Shown: in pieces, positions 46,490 through 61,500 of the stretch
Position numbering within the stretch: the stretch's first letter is position 1
How the letters are laid out: each line of letters begins with the position of its first letter
Source of the DNA: Elgaria multicarinata webbii
Lineage: Eukaryota > Chordata > Lepidosauria > Squamata > Anguidae
Direction of reading: 5' to 3'
DNA: 64,000 nt
NCBI RefSeq assembly: GCF_023053635.1
Contig: NC_086183.1
Location: forward strand, 31,415,501 to 31,479,500
Made by a program: the position numbers and the translations under genes
Notes under the pieces: generated by a model
The model's database searches: none
What the model saw: the letters and a program-made list of their open reading frames with translations, nothing else
Told to the model about the DNA's origin: nothing

Positions 46490-49400
46490 TCAGTGTTTTC
46501 TGGGCTGGTTCGGGCCGATGTATTTCAATGGCGCGTAGCTGGGCTTGCCGATCTTCTCTGCGCCCATCAGGGGCTGGAGGGCTTCTGGCACTCGAATGCT
46601 GCCGTCCTGAGGGTGGGAAACGGGAGGAATGAAGACGGAACAGGGTTAGGGCACCGTGCTGGCCCAGTAGCGCTCTCTGCCCTGTAGGCACCATAAAGCA
46701 AGACAAAGGCAGTACTACTCCGGGCATCATTTGATGTTTAGAGGATGCACCAGGCCTCCGCCCCAGAACCAGTTTCAGTCCTGGGATGGATGAATAAGTG
46801 GCATTTCTGGACCTCCTGGAAAAACCCAAAGCCCCCTTCCTGGTGCCCTCCAGATGTTTTGCACTGCAACTTCCAACATTCCCAGCTAAGTACGTATGAG
46901 GATTTTGCTTTGCTCATAAAACACACGAGCATGCCTCGTTCAGAGCCCCGAAACACGAGCTGTAAGGAGGAAGAGAGATGGCTTAATGTGAAATCACGCT
47001 GGGATGTCTAAACAGAGAAGGCAGCTTTGAAGGCCACGTGAGCGGAGAAAGGAGCCAGGCACCACGCAGAACGGCGCACGGCGCCTCATCGCCACGGCAT
47101 ACATCTTGTCTTCATTGCATACGTTTAAAGGCCAGGTTAAGACCTTCCCCTTTAAGCAGACATTTAATCTTTAACCTGTTGCTTATTAAATTTACCGCGT
47201 TTGTAATATTTGGATGTTGAATATTGTGTTGTTCTGATACTTGCTCTTGGGCATTTTTGCTGCTGTTTGGTTTTACGATTGTAAACCGCCCCAAAGGGCA
47301 TCTGCCAGACGGACAATATACAAACCTAAATAAATGAATGAATGAATTCTCCACGCCCATGAGGGCTAGAAACTTGATTTAAGGGGAAGGGGGAGGGATG
47401 CCCCCTGCTACCAACTGTCTCTGCAGAGGCCACCAGTGGGGGAGGAAGCAGCAGCCAGGCACCTCTCCATCATGCCTGGGTCCAGCTCCAGCTGAGAGCC
47501 CCCTCCCTCCTGCTGCCAACTGTCACTGCTGAACTTCGCAACCAAGAATGTAGTACCAGAATTTGCTTCTCTTTCCCCCCTCCTCCTCCCTCCCAATCCC
47601 CTTTCCTTTTGTGTCATGTCTTTTAGATTGTAAGCCTGTGGGCAGGGACTGTGGAGGTTCTGATTGGTGATGACAGAGGGAGGCTGACCGGAGCTTCCGG
47701 TGCTCAGGGAGGGAAGAGGCTATACAGCTCCTTCCCTAGCCCCTTTCACTCACCTCCCACGGCTAGGGGCATTGCGCAACGTTAAGCCCTCGCGCGAAGT
47801 TTCCCAGCTCTTTCCGCCTTACAGAATCTGGCTGTCTTTTAAAGCCTCCCCATCTGCAGAGCCCTCTTCAATGACACTCAAATACAAACCTTGCACTGGT
47901 TGGACTCTATGAGGGCGATGAGCATCCGGGGGATGGCACAGGCGGTGCCATTGACCTGCCAAGGGAATCAAGAGGGTGCCGTGAGAGAACGTAATTATTA
48001 AGAAGAGCCCTGCTGGGTCGGACTGAGGGTCCATCTAGTCCAGCACTCTGTTCACACACAGTGGCCAGCCAGCTGTCGACCGGGGACTCACAAAGCAGGA
48101 CATAGAATCATAGAATAGTAGAGTTGGAAGGGGCCTATAAGGCCATCTAGTCCAACCCCCCACTCAGTGCACCTTAACCTGGTGGCTCCTTAACCTGGGA
48201 GCCACCAGGTTAAGGAGCAAAAGGGCAGATAATTCATCCGGGGTCTCCCCACTTTTCCTCCACCCTACCCACCTCCCAACCCTACTTTCAGGCCACAGAC
48301 CCAGGGCCTATCCAAAGCAGGCTCACCGTATGTGCATAGGACAGCCGCCCTTCCTGGTTGTAGTACATGATATTCAACCGCCGGCTCTGGTAGTCTGTGC
48401 AGTTGGAGGCACTGGAGATCTGGCGGGGGGTGGGGGGGAGAATGAAGGATGAAGCTTGGCTGCCGAGGCATAGATGTCAAGCTACAGCCCTGTGGGCAAC
48501 CTCAAAAGGGTCACACGTAGAAAAGCCACACTCTGGCATGACCAAGAAGTGGAGCTTGGGGCGTGGCTATGCGGATGAGGGGGCGTGGCTCAACTCTCCA
48601 TGGCGCCGATGATGCTCGGTGGGTCAGGGCTGCATTCTGGGACAACGTTCATAGAATAGTAGCGTTGGAAGGGGCCTCTAAGGCCATCGAGTCCAACCCC
48701 CTGCTCAGTGCAGGAATCCACCTTAAAGCATCCCTGACAGATGGTTGTCCAGCTGCCGCTTGTAGGGTGGGAGAGCCCACCACCTCCCTAGGTCATGGGT
48801 TCCATTGTTGCACTGCTCTAACAGTCAGGAAGTTTTTCCTGATGTCCAGCTGGAATCTGGCTTCCTGTAACTTGTAAGGGGGCAACTTTAACCCCTAACC
48901 CAATGGCACATACAAGGCAGTGTGCCCCCTTACCAGCTTCCAAATAAGTGAAGGGTGGGGGAGACAATGGAGCGGTGGGGGGCTGGGGCGGGGGTAAACA
49001 GCCCCTGGACTCTTGACTTGGCTATCACTGCAATGCGTTATACATGGGGCTGCCTTTGAAAACGGTCCGGAAGCTTCAGCTGGTACAAAACAGGGCAGCC
49101 CGTTTACTAACAGGGACTGGCCAACGAGATCACATCACACCAGTCCTTTTACAACTTCATTGGCTGCCAGTCCAGGTCTGGGCCCGATTCAAAGTGCTGG
49201 TATTGACATTTAAAGCCCTAAACAGTTTGGGGCCAGGTTATTTGAAGGAACGCCTCCTCCCATATGTACCTGCCCGGACCTTAAGATCATCTACAGGGGC
49301 CCTTCTCCGTGAGCCCCTGCCAAAGGAAGTGAGGCAGGTGGCTACTAGGAGGAGGGCTTTCTCCGCTGTGGCACCCCGGTTGTGGAATGAGCTCCCCAGA

Positions 49401-52400
49401 GAGGTCCGCCTGGCGCCTACACTGTACTCCTTTCGTCGCCAGCTGAAGACCTTTTTATTCTCTCAGTATTTTAACACTTAAGTTTAAATTTTACTGTTTT
49501 AACTCTGTATTTTAATTTTATATCAATTTTGCTGCGTGGTTCTTATCCTGGTTGTGCTTTTTATACTGTATTTTGTATTTGTGCTTTTAACCTGTTGGTT
49601 GTTTTATTATGGTTTTAATTTTTGTGAACCGCCCAGAGAGCTTCGGCTATTGGGCGGTATAAAAATGTAATAAATAAAATAAAATAAAATAAATATCATT
49701 CACACATGTGTTTTCCTTGTATGCAAAGTCTCATTTATCTATCCATTCATTCCATTTTTGAGTCACTCTATAGCTGAAGATCTCGGGGCGACACGCATAA
49801 TGAAAACAAACAGGACAAAACCACATTAAAATATTCTTTTTAAAAGCACCAGCAGCAATTTCAAGGGACGTGAAAAGAAGAGATCAACAGCCACGCAGCT
49901 TAAACATGGGAAAAAAAGACGATTTCAAAACGCAGTCGCAAACATAAGCTTAAAATTCTTTGGGAGAATAATAATAATAATAAAAAAAGGTCTTTGCCTG
50001 GCGCCGAACACAGCAGGCGCCAGGAAGGCCTCCCTAGGGAGGGCATGCCACAATTTGGGGGCCACCACGGAAAAGGCCTGCTCCTGGGCAGCCAGCCACC
50101 GAATCTCAGTATATGGTGGGGAGTCCCACGACGGAGGACAAGGACCTGGGAATTCTTCAAGACAGGCTACCCACAAGCATCGCTGGCCTCCCAAACGTAA
50201 AGATTTTCTCCAGATGAAACCAGAAGAAACCACCCAGTTTCTCCCAAACAGTCCTCCCAGCTTCCAGCCGGGGGCCCCTCATACCATGTATGCCCAGGTG
50301 GGCCTGCTTGCCTAAGGAACGTGCCGTCATTCCAAGCCAGCAGACTGAACCCGCTCACCTCTCCGTACTTGCCCCGGCCGGGCATCCAGGCCTCAATGTC
50401 GAATTTCCGGTAGGCAGGGAGGCCCAGCTCCTGCGTGGGCATATCCAGAACCCTGCCCACAAAGAGAGATCAGTCAGACCTGAAGGGTGTGGGTGCAAGA
50501 GCGGCTCCCGCCGATATGGAGGCTGAGCCGATACCTTTCCTCTCTGCAGGTGTGCGCTACTCTCCGAGAGGGCACCAGAGGGGCAATCCGCTTCGCTTAC
50601 AAGCAGTTTCGCCTCTCCCGAGGCCCAGCCACGCATTCGGTCGTGCTGCAAGCCCACTGGCTGACATGGGTTCGCTTACTGGCTGGCTGGGAATGCTTCT
50701 TCCCCCCTTCCCCCTAAAGCAGCCTTCCTCAATCTGGGGCACTCCAGATGTGTTGGACTGCATCTCCCAGAATGCCCCAGCCAGCTGGCTGGGGCATTCT
50801 GGGAGTTGTAGTCCAACACATCTGGAGTGCCCCAGGTTGAGGAAGGCTGCCCTAAAGCAACAGCCGCTGCAGCAAAAATTCAAGCTGCATTTCCCAAAAG
50901 TTATTTCCTAAAGGATTTGGACGCCATTCTGCACTGTATTGGGTAAACTGGCCCAAGGGCCCACCGAGGCCCAGGAGGGAGAAAGAAAACGCTGGCCGCC
51001 AAACACGTCTGCCGGAGGGGGACCGGGGAAGATGGGCGAGATGGAACCGGAGGGGTGATTTCTTGTGGGGGGGGGGGGAGAGTTGGGGATGCAGAGGGAG
51101 GAGGAGGAGGAGGGAAATGTTTCAGCAACAACACAGGGGAGGGGACTCTGATGAAAGTGAAGAGGTCTGGGGGCTTCTGAGTAATAAAACCAACTCGGGA
51201 GAAGGAGTCAGAGCTGCAGCCTTGCCAGCGTCAGCAGCAGCCAGAGGAGCTGCAGTTAAACCCTTCCTCCTCCCTCCCAATCCCCTTTCCTTTTGTGTCA
51301 TGTCTTTTAGATTGTAAGCTTGTGGGCAGGGACTGTCAAGAACTGCTTTTGTAAGCCGCCGTGAGAGCCTTTTTGGGCTGAATGGCGGCATAAAAATGCT
51401 TAAATAAATAAATAAACCCTAAGGCCTGGGGAGCGGACAGTTCGCGCCATCATCCCCCTCACCGAGGAAGAGACAGTGCTCAACGGTGGAGCAGACACGC
51501 TCTGCGTGCAAAAGGTCCCAGGTTCAAATCCTGGCTCCTCCAGGTAGGGCTGACAAAGCCCTCCGGCTGAGACCAAAGAGCAGCCTGCCCCAATCTGCTG
51601 CCCGCCACACTGGGAATGATGGGAGTTGCAATCCAAGACAAGACCAGGGCTGGGAAGGCTGGCCTAGAGAGCAGCTGCCAGTCAGTGCAGGCGATACTGA
51701 GCTGGGTGAGCTGGAGCTCTGGACAGGGTATAAGGTATCCTATGCTCCGCTGAATTCGGCCCCGCTGCTGCAAGGAAGAGCCGGGAGTGGCACACTCTCC
51801 AGCTGCCCCGAAGGAAGTGCTCCTGCCCCAGGGACAAAATCCCCAGGGCAGGACAGTGTCATGGTGGAACCTTTAAGCAGCTGCAATACTTCCCCAGTCA
51901 ATACCTTCTTCTTTTCCCCCCCTTCCAAACAAAAGTGTCTGTAGTGGGCAAATTTCCTTCTATCCTAAGTTGCCTCGGAGGCCTGCTGTCTGGCAGAAGG
52001 ATATAAATATTTTAAGTCACTTTGCACGCACAGGCACCCTCCAAAATGGAGCTGAAATAGAACCTGAGCGGGGTGGGGTGGGAGAGAGAGCGAAGCGCTC
52101 GCCAGCTGGCCTCCCCCCGCCCCGAGGCCACGTGAGCAGGCCCTGCAACGCGCGCTACCACGGATCTGTCATGCACGTCTCCTCACTTGTAGTGCAGCCC
52201 CAGCTCAGAGAAGATCTCCTTCTGTACAGCCAGAAACTCCTCCAGCAAGGCCGTACTCTCCAACCCGGTCTCGTTGGCGGTAACGCCAAACATTTCTACC
52301 TGGGAGAGAGAGAGAAAGAGAGAGAGAGGGAGGAGTGGAGAGGCTCATTAGTTATGGTGGGAGGGGACAGATGAAGAGAGACAGCGGGACGCCCCAATCC

Positions 52401-55400
52401 CCCACTCCATACGCTTAACATGCAATGGCCTTCCCCAACCTGATGCCCTTGGGCCCCTCTGTCATGTCTAACCCAACTGCCCCTGTTTTGGGAGACGATG
52501 TTTCAGGTAATCAATCAGAACCAGATTCAGAACTAGAAGATGCAGCGCCAGACACCAGTCAACCTGTATCAGTGCGGGAGGAAGCTCTCACAAGCGATTC
52601 CCCAGTTGGGAGTCAGCCCTCTCCAGAGCTTATCTCCTCAAGGCCAAATCCTCAGTGGGAAGTGAGCTTTCTTCCAGAGGAGAGCGTCCCGACAAGCTAG
52701 CTGATGCTAGGGTCCACCGGAAGCTGAAACGCACGGCGCGGAAGGAAGGCGTGAGAAAGTCAGTTAGATGATACCAGAACCTGCCTCCGCACCAGGCACT
52801 CTAAAGTTACGGGCGTTTGAGAAGTGGCTTCCCATTCTTCTTGAACAGACAATTGTCTTGCTTAGTTTGCATAGTTTTGCCTAGGGGGACGTTTCCAAGA
52901 GACTCTATTCAGGTAGAAGAGACGTTTGTTGCTTAATAAAAGCTTTGTGGGTTACTTAGCAAGGCTCGTCATTTGCCTCCCAGTGAAAGCAGGAGTGTTC
53001 TCAGAAACATGACACCCTCAAAGGGAAAAACAGTGGAAAAGAAATGTAACAAATACATAAATGGATACTATTATTATTATTATTATTATTATTTATTTGT
53101 ATCCTGCCTTTTGCCCAATGCTGGGCCTCAAGGCGGCCTTACAAAGTTTAAAACATAGATGGGGGGGGGGGGAGACATAAACGTTTAAAATACACAACAA
53201 AATGATAAGACATTAACATAGATGGAGGGCCAGATTATTCTCCAAAGGCCTGCTGGAACAAACAAGTTTTAGCCTGCTTCCGAAAGCCCATCAAGGAGGG
53301 AGCCAGCCTAGCTTCCCCGGGAAGAGAGTTTCAAAGCACTGGAGCAGCCACCGAGAAGGCCCCATCCCATGTTCCCACCAAGCGCGCCTGTGAGGATGGT
53401 GGGACTGAAAGAAGGGCTTCCCCAGAAGATCTCAAAGCACAGGCAGGCTCATAAGGGAGAATACGGCCTTTCAGATAACCTGGACCCGAGCCATATAGGG
53501 CTTTATAGGTCATAACCAGCACTTTGAATTGTGCCTGGAAACAGACTGGAAGCCAGTGGAGCTGTTTTAACAGGGGAGTTGTATGCTAAGGTATAGTCAT
53601 GGCCAACAAGGTGGGAAGTTTTTTTAAAATGGGGATTAGACAAATTCATGGAGAATAATGTAATTGATGGCAAGGCGGAGGACCCCATAAGCCGCCTGTG
53701 ATTCCTTGCAAGAGGAAAAAAGGCAGGGCATAAATGTAATAATAAATAGATATATGAACAAGCATCAAACCTCGGTTCATACGATGCTCACCTTGGTGAA
53801 CTGGTGCACTCTGTACAGTCCCCACGGCTCCTTGCCGGTATCCGTTTCAACTCTGTAGCACGTGCTAGAACACACCGTCCTGCCAAGATAGGAGGAGATA
53901 CGACAACCATTAGGCCAAGAGGAATTTGGGGTAGAAGGCAGAGAGGGAAAACACAGCAGGGTCTGACTGTGTGGAGTTTACAAAACCCGGTTAATTAAAC
54001 TATGGTCGGCCGTTATGTGCAAACCAGGTTAGAAGTTGGAACTCCTGAGGATTGGGAATTGCTTGGCTGACGTTCAAAATCCCAGCCGTCGTACAGCATG
54101 TGCAGAGTAGCACCTGAGCAGGTAGAAATTCCTCACCTGACCGGCGTGTCTTTTAGGTCCACTGCGTGATCCATGAAATACCCTGTTGCGAACAAAAGGC
54201 AGGAGAAGGGAATTTGGGTAAGAAATGGGGGCATACGACTTCCTCAACTCTTCTTCTCCTTTCCCCACGGCCCAAATCCCTTTCTTCCTCTCCCCCCACC
54301 CCCACCCACCCCGCTAACAGACACTTTGCAACCCGGGAGAAAGACAGGGCCCTTGCAAATTTATTTATTTATTTATTTATTATTTTTATACCGCCCAATA
54401 GCCAAAGCTCTCTGGGCGGTTCACAAAAATTAAAACCATCATAAAACAACCAGCAAGTTAAAAACACAAATACAAAATACAATATAAAAAGCACAACCAG
54501 GATAAAACCACGCAGCAAAATTGATATAAGGTTAAAATACAGAGTTAGAACAGTATAATTTAAATTTAAGTTAAAATTAAGTGTTAAAATACTGAGTGAA
54601 TAAAAAGGTCTTCAGTTGGCGACAAAAAGAGTACAGCATAAACCACCAATTCATACGTGTTAAGCATATAAGAACTTTTTTTTTTTTACATTTAGACATT
54701 GCTCTCCCATGAGACTTTGCACGTGGGTAGAATGAGCCACATACCAACATACATACGCCCAAGACACCTCTGTTTTTTCACTACATGAATTCCCAGCCCA
54801 TCCACCCCACAAACGACACCCCACTAGAGACCAGAATAAACCCATGATCTACACCAAGCTCAAAATAAGTAAAAAAAGCAATGTCTGTACATCTTTTAGA
54901 CAGGGACCCTCTGAGCCCAATTCAAGGTGCTGGTTTTAACCTACAAAGCCTTACACGGCTTGGGACCACAATACCTGACGGAACACCTTTCCCAACATGA
55001 ACCTACCCAAACGCTGCGCTCAACATCCAAGGTCCTCCTCCGGGTGCCTACTCCGAGGGAAGCTCGGAGGACGGCAACAAGAGAGAGGGCCTTCTCTGTG
55101 GCGGCCCCCCAACTGTGGAACAATCTCCCTAATGAGGCCTGCCTGGCACCGACATTGTCATCTGTTCGGCGCCAGGTCAAGACTTTTCTCTTCTCCCAGG
55201 CGTTTAGCAATATGTAATGACGTGGGTCTGTTTTTTTGGGCTCCTTATTTTTAAAGTTGTTACAGTGGTTTTAAATGTATGTGTATTTTGCTTGCTTTTG
55301 TGGTTTTTAATCTTTGTATATTGTTTTTAAGTGTTTTTATCTTATGTGAACCGCCCAGAGAACTTCGGCTATGGGGCAGTATACAAATGCAATAAATAAT

Positions 55401-58400
55401 AAAGAAAGGAACCTCTCATGCAAGCACTGAGTCATTACTGACTCTTGGAGGGACGCCAGCTTTCGCTGACGTTTTCTTGGCCTTACAGCGGGGTGGTTTG
55501 CCGTTGCCTTCCCTAGCCGTTCTCTTTCCCCCAGCTAACTGGGTACTCATTTTACCGACCTCAGGAGGATAGCAGGCTGAGTCGACCTGAGCCGGTTGCC
55601 TAAAACCAGCTTCCGCTGGGATCGAACTCAGGCCGTGGGGAGAGCTTCAGCTGCAGAAACTGCTGCTTTACCGCTCTGCGCCACAAAAGGCTCATTTAAT
55701 ATATAATAATAATAGTAATACTGATGGATCTTGAACTTATTTGAAGCCACATTGAATGAAGAGATTGGTTGAACTGGATGCTTTTTATTCTACATGTGAT
55801 GATTATGTTTTTAATCAAATTTGCTTTTTTAAAAACTGTTTTTTAAAAAACCCAAACCCAGGAAGGTTCTCTCTTTGCCCAACATTGAGGAGGGCACCTG
55901 CTCAATGAAAAGATCTAGAAACGCCCCTAAAGGTTCTCTCCTGTGCACAGATTAAGACGTGGCCTTTTGGGTCGTACCTGCAATTCCGACCTCGGAGGTG
56001 CCGGCCAGACTCAGGTCTTCAAAGCGGGAAGGGTCTATGTTGTACACCTTGGAGGGGCCGTCGTCGGGAAGCATGCCGCAGCCTTCCTGGAAAGCAGAAG
56101 GACGGAGACCTTTGGTGACTGGGCGGTATAAAAATGCAACCAGTCAATAAATAAGGACACGGGCATCACGCTGTCCAGAGCAACTTCCGTCTGTGGGCCA
56201 AAAGCGACACAACAGGAGACGTGCCGGTGGGGAAATACTTACAAACACAGCTCCTTTAAGCATGTCTGGAACAGTCATCGGGATGAAGCCCTGCAGGGAA
56301 AGAAAGACGAGGAGTCGCCAGGCCCGCTGCTTTCAGAGACCCTTAAAAAAGGTATGCAAAAAACACCCCCCCCCCCTAATCCTCCCCACTGCTCCAAGGA
56401 GAAGAACAGCGGGCAAGCTGGCAAGGACCAAGGGAGGAAGGAAAAACCACAGCAGCCCTGGCCTCCAGCTCTTGCATCCCAACACAAAGGTAGGTGGGAA
56501 CACAGGGACCTGCCTTATTCTGAGCCAGTATTGATGACACTGGCTGGCAGCAGCTGTTCCTCCCCAGGGGGATTCTTTCCTAGCCCTACCTGGAGATTCT
56601 GCCAGCCCGAGTTCCACCAGCAAGCAGGTCCTTTTCCAGGCCTCTTGCAAATCCAGAACCAGATCCCAGCAGCCCTCCTGCCCCAACAGATTATTTCATC
56701 CCGCCCCCCCCCCCTGCCCCAGCCCTCTCCAACCTGAAGGAAAGGAACAGGTTGGGTGGGTGGGCAGCCCTGCATGTCCTAACAGCTGCATCCCACCCTC
56801 CCTATGACACGGGACGCTCTGTACCTTTTTCATCAGCTTGTTGAGAGCGAACTGCTCCAGAGCTTGCTGAAGCCTGGCTCCTGCCCCGCGGAGGTAGTAG
56901 GACCGGTAGCCCGAGATGTGTGACAAACGCCTGGGAAAAGGAGGAAGAAAGGGAGAAATACATTCAGGAGTTACTCAAGGGTGCTGCCGATCTTTTTTAC
57001 GTGGCTTTGGGGGCCCAAGGGTTTGGGTGAGATCGCCTTTTAAGACCCATCATAGAATCATAGAACAGCATTGTTGGAAGGGGCCTACAAGGCCATCTAG
57101 TCCAACCCCCCGCTCAATGCAGGAATCCACCCTAAAGCATCCCTGACAGAGGGTTGTCCAGCTGCCTCTTGAAGGCCTCTAGCGTGGGAGAGCCCACAAC
57201 CTCCCTAGGTAACTGATTCCACCGTCGCACTGCTCTAACAGTATTTGCCCAGCCAGAGAGAACTGGACGGGACCAGGAAATCTGCCATGTGGAGTGTCAA
57301 TTCCACAACGTACATTTAGCAAATGGCTGGGGCAAGAGCACCCTCCCTCCATGATAGGTGTTCCCATCCCCCACCCCCGCTTTGCCCAAGGCTTGAAGAG
57401 CTTTGTAAAATGAAGGAAAGGAGGGAGGAGCAGCTTGCTTTTGGAAAATGCCCAAAGGCGAACAAGCCACCTCAAAGGCCACCCATGAAATATTCATTCC
57501 TGCTCCTGGAAAAGGAGGGGATCCCAATCAGCTAATGGGTGCCTACAGGTCCTGGAAACAGCTGCTCAGAGACCAACCTGACAGCACTTCAAGGGGTGGC
57601 CTTTGTTCTGCCTGAATCCTATTCAAAGCCCAGACCCTCAGGGGGATAATTTCTGGGACCTTTAACTGCTAAATTCTGTTCCATACTCACTCCTCCACCT
57701 GCGCTCGCACAAGCACACCAAGACAGTAACTTCCTCCAGTGCTTTTCGGGGGGAGGGCGCTGGGGACTGGCACAGTTAAGACAGGATCAGGTAATTATAT
57801 ACCAGTTCTCAGAACTTGTTTACATGGTCTAGAACAGTCTTCTCCAACCTGGAGCCCTCGAGAGGTGTTGGACTGCAACTCCTGCAAGCCCCCAACCAAC
57901 TATGCTGTAGTCCAGCACATCTGGAGGGCACGAGGTTGGAGGAGGAGTTCTAGAGACAGGCTTAGCACATCTTCAATGCAAACCATGGTTAGCTCAAACC
58001 AGTTTCAAACTCACTTCTAGCCATGGTTGCAAGCTAAGAGAGGACCCATTCAGAAGACCCCTTAAACCATGGTGGTTAAGCCAGAAAGCCAGGCCGTGTT
58101 CAGAAGTCGCCTGAAACCATGGCTTTAACCATGGTGAATAAGGCTTTCTGCTTTATTCATCATGGTTAAAGCCGTGGTTTAAGGTGTCTTCTGAACATAG
58201 CCTGGCTTTCAGGCTTAACCACCGTGGTTAAAGCCATGGTTTAAGGAGTCTTCTGAATGGGGCCATAGCCTGTGTACATGAATGTGTTCCAGATACACCC
58301 AGACACCAAAATAGTTCTGCTATTGCACTAGTGTTCATCTTAATATGAACTATTTTGAAGTCTTAGTCAAATTGCTCCTCTGAGACAGACTTCTACAGGT

Positions 58401-58477
58401 CGTAAGATTTTGCAGGATGAAGCGTATCCTACTATTCGAGGTGCCAGGACTGTGATCACTTGTCCCAGGATGTCCCA

Positions 58478-58535
<58 letters not shown>

Positions 58536-61500
58536 TATTTATATAGCACCATCAATGTACATGGTGCTGTACAGAGTAAAACAGTAAATAGCAAGACCCT
58601 GCCGCATAGGCTTACAATCTAATAAAATCATAGTAAAACAATAAGGAGGGGAAGAGAATGCAAACAGGTACAGGGTAGGGTAAGCAGGCACAGGGTAGGG
58701 AAAAACTAACAGTAGAAAGTAACAGTAGAAGTCTGCACAACATCAAGTTTTAAAAGCTTTAGGAAAAAGAAAAGTTTTTAGTTGAGCTTTAAAAGCTGTG
58801 GTTGAACTTGTAGTTCTCAGATGTTCTGGAAGAGCGTTCCAGGCGTAAGGGGCAGCAGACGAAAATGGACGAAGCCGAGCAAGGGAAGTAGAGGCCCTTG
58901 GGCAGGCGAGAAACATGGCATCAGAGGAGCGAAGAGCACGAGCGGGGCAATAGTGTGAGATGAGAGAGGAGAGATAGGAAGGAGCCAGACCGTGAAAAGC
59001 TTTGAATTTGCCAACAGCCGTGTGAGTTGGTTTCAGGCTCTGTCTCAAGAAGGACTGATTACGGCTCACAGGTGAGTGGATCATGAGAAATGGCAAAGGG
59101 AAGCCGCAGCAGTTGCTAGCAACACATCCAAGTGTTTGAACTTGATTTGATTAAAAGCTTTTGCTGCCCATGCTTTCCCGATGCTTTTTCGATCACTTCT
59201 AAACATTTGCTCAATGCACAAACAAAAGACAAAATCATAGAATAGCAGAGTTGGAAGGGGCCTACAAGGCCATCGAGTCCAACCCCCTGCTCAATGCAGG
59301 AATCCACCCTAAAGCATCCCTGACAGATGCTTGTCCAGCTGCCTCTTGAAGGCCTCGAGGGTGGGAGAGCCCACAACCACCCTAGGTAACTGATTCCATT
59401 GTCGTACTGCTCTAACAGTCAGGAAGTTTTTCCTGATGTCCAGCTGGAATCTGGCTTCCTTTAACTTGAGCCCGTTATTCCGTGTCTTGCACTCTGGGAG
59501 GATCGAGAAGAGATCCTGGCCCTCCTCTGTGTGACAACCTTTTAAGTATTTGAAGAGTGCTATCCTGTCTCCCCTCCATCTTCTCTTCTCCAGGCTAAAC
59601 AGGCCCAGTTCTTTCAGTCTCTCTTCATAGGGCTTTGTTTCCAGACCCCTGATCATCCTGGTTGCCCTCCTCGGAACACGCTCCAGCTTGTCTGCATCCT
59701 TCTTGAATTGTGGAGCCCAGAACTGGACACAATACTCTAGATGAGGCCTAACATAGGCCTCATCTAGAGTATTATCTATAACTTACTCTAGAAGAGCAAA
59801 CATAGTGAAGGCTGGGGCTCGAGGCGAAGAAAATGACCTAAGTGAGGAACTTACAGCCTTCACGTCTTTGCAAATTATTTGGCCACTGCAAAATCATTGT
59901 TTTTCTTTACGTTGTCCAGGACAACCACTGTTACTTGCAATTATAACACAGTCCGAAATCCACCTTTAGGAGGACCATCCAAAATGGCACAAAAGCTTTT
60001 GAATTTGCCTGTATTTTTTTTTAATCGGGATAGGTGGTAAATAAGCAGAGGATGGGGGAAAGATCAGAAAAGTCCAAAAATTAGATGTAGTGGCCACCTA
60101 GCCTAATTTTTGGACTTCTCTGTTCTTCCTGCACCCTGGGCATTTTTACTACCAAGGCTGACCAGGAGAACTGGAGGCCTCGAAAGCTCTCGCAATCTTC
60201 TGCGGCGTTTTGACTGGTCCTCCGAAATGTATTGACTAACTGTGGATATTTCTTTTCCTCCTGAACTCACGGGGCCATCTTTGCTTTCTATGCGAGTTAA
60301 ACAGGAGAGGTCCTTTGGAGTCCATGCAAAGCTTCAAACCTAGGAAGCTGCTTCATACTGGGTCACTCCGTTGATCCATCGGTCTTGCCTACACCCTACC
60401 GGGTTGGGATCCCCTGGGATTCAGGCAGGGCTCCTCCCCAATCTGACCCAGAGCTGCTTTACATGCAAAGCACATACTGTAGCACTGAGCTAGAACCCTT
60501 ACCCTAAAACCAGCAATTGCCTAGTGAATATTAGTGGAACAGACAGAGAGATACAGGGGGAAACTTACGTTTTTCAGAGTGCACTGGAGTTTTAAGTTAA
60601 ATTTATTTTATTTATTTATTATTGCATTTATATCCTGCTTTTTTTATATCCTCCAAGGAACCCAAGGCGGTGTACATAATCCTCCTCCTCTTCATTTTAT
60701 CCTCACAACAACCCTGTGAGAGCCTGTGACTGGCCCAAAGTCACCCAGTGGGTTTCCATGGCCGAGTGGGGACTAGAACCTGGATCTCCCGATTCCCAGT
60801 CCAACACTTTAACCACTACACCACACTGGCATGCAGATACCATTATTTCTGGTAATTTCTCTGCTAGCAGGTGGCGCTACTGCTATGCTTTACTCTGCTT
60901 AAAAAGGAGTTTTTTTCCCCAACAGAATGGCGTGGGTTGCGAAAGACTGAGGGTTTTTTGAAATACACGCCCCCACCCCCTCCATAATGAATGTACGAAC
61001 ATAAAAAGACCCATGCTGGATCAGACCAAGGGTCCATCTAGTCCAGCATTCTGTTCACAGTGGCCAAAAAGCTGTTGACCAGCAACCCACACGCAAGACA
61101 CATGTGCAACAGCACCCTCCCACCCATGTTCCCCAACAACTGGTGTATACAGGCTTACTGCCTCTGATACTGGAGGTAGCACACAGCCATCATGGCTAGT
61201 AGCCTTCTCCTCCAGGAACGTATCCAATCCCCCTTTCAAAGCCATCCAAATGGGTGTCCTTCACTGCATCTTGTGGCAGTGAGTTCCACAGTTTGACTCT
61301 GGGCTGTGGTAAGCAGTCCTTCCTTTCATCTCCCCTGAATCTCCCACCAATCAGCTTCATGGGATGACCCCGGGTGTTTTGAATGAAGACAACAGCCTCT
61401 CATACAAACCTTTGCCGTATGATATCGAGCTCTTCTCCGAGTTCCAGATGCCCTTTCACCTGGAAGTCAAAGGCTGTTGGGGGGGAAAAGAAAGAAAGCG

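Noticed and set aside
51485-51560. Possible functional tRNA gene
   Set aside because: The boxes are tRNA-like, but the sequence continues into the body of a SINE family seen elsewhere in the window, and a cloverleaf acceptor stem does not close.
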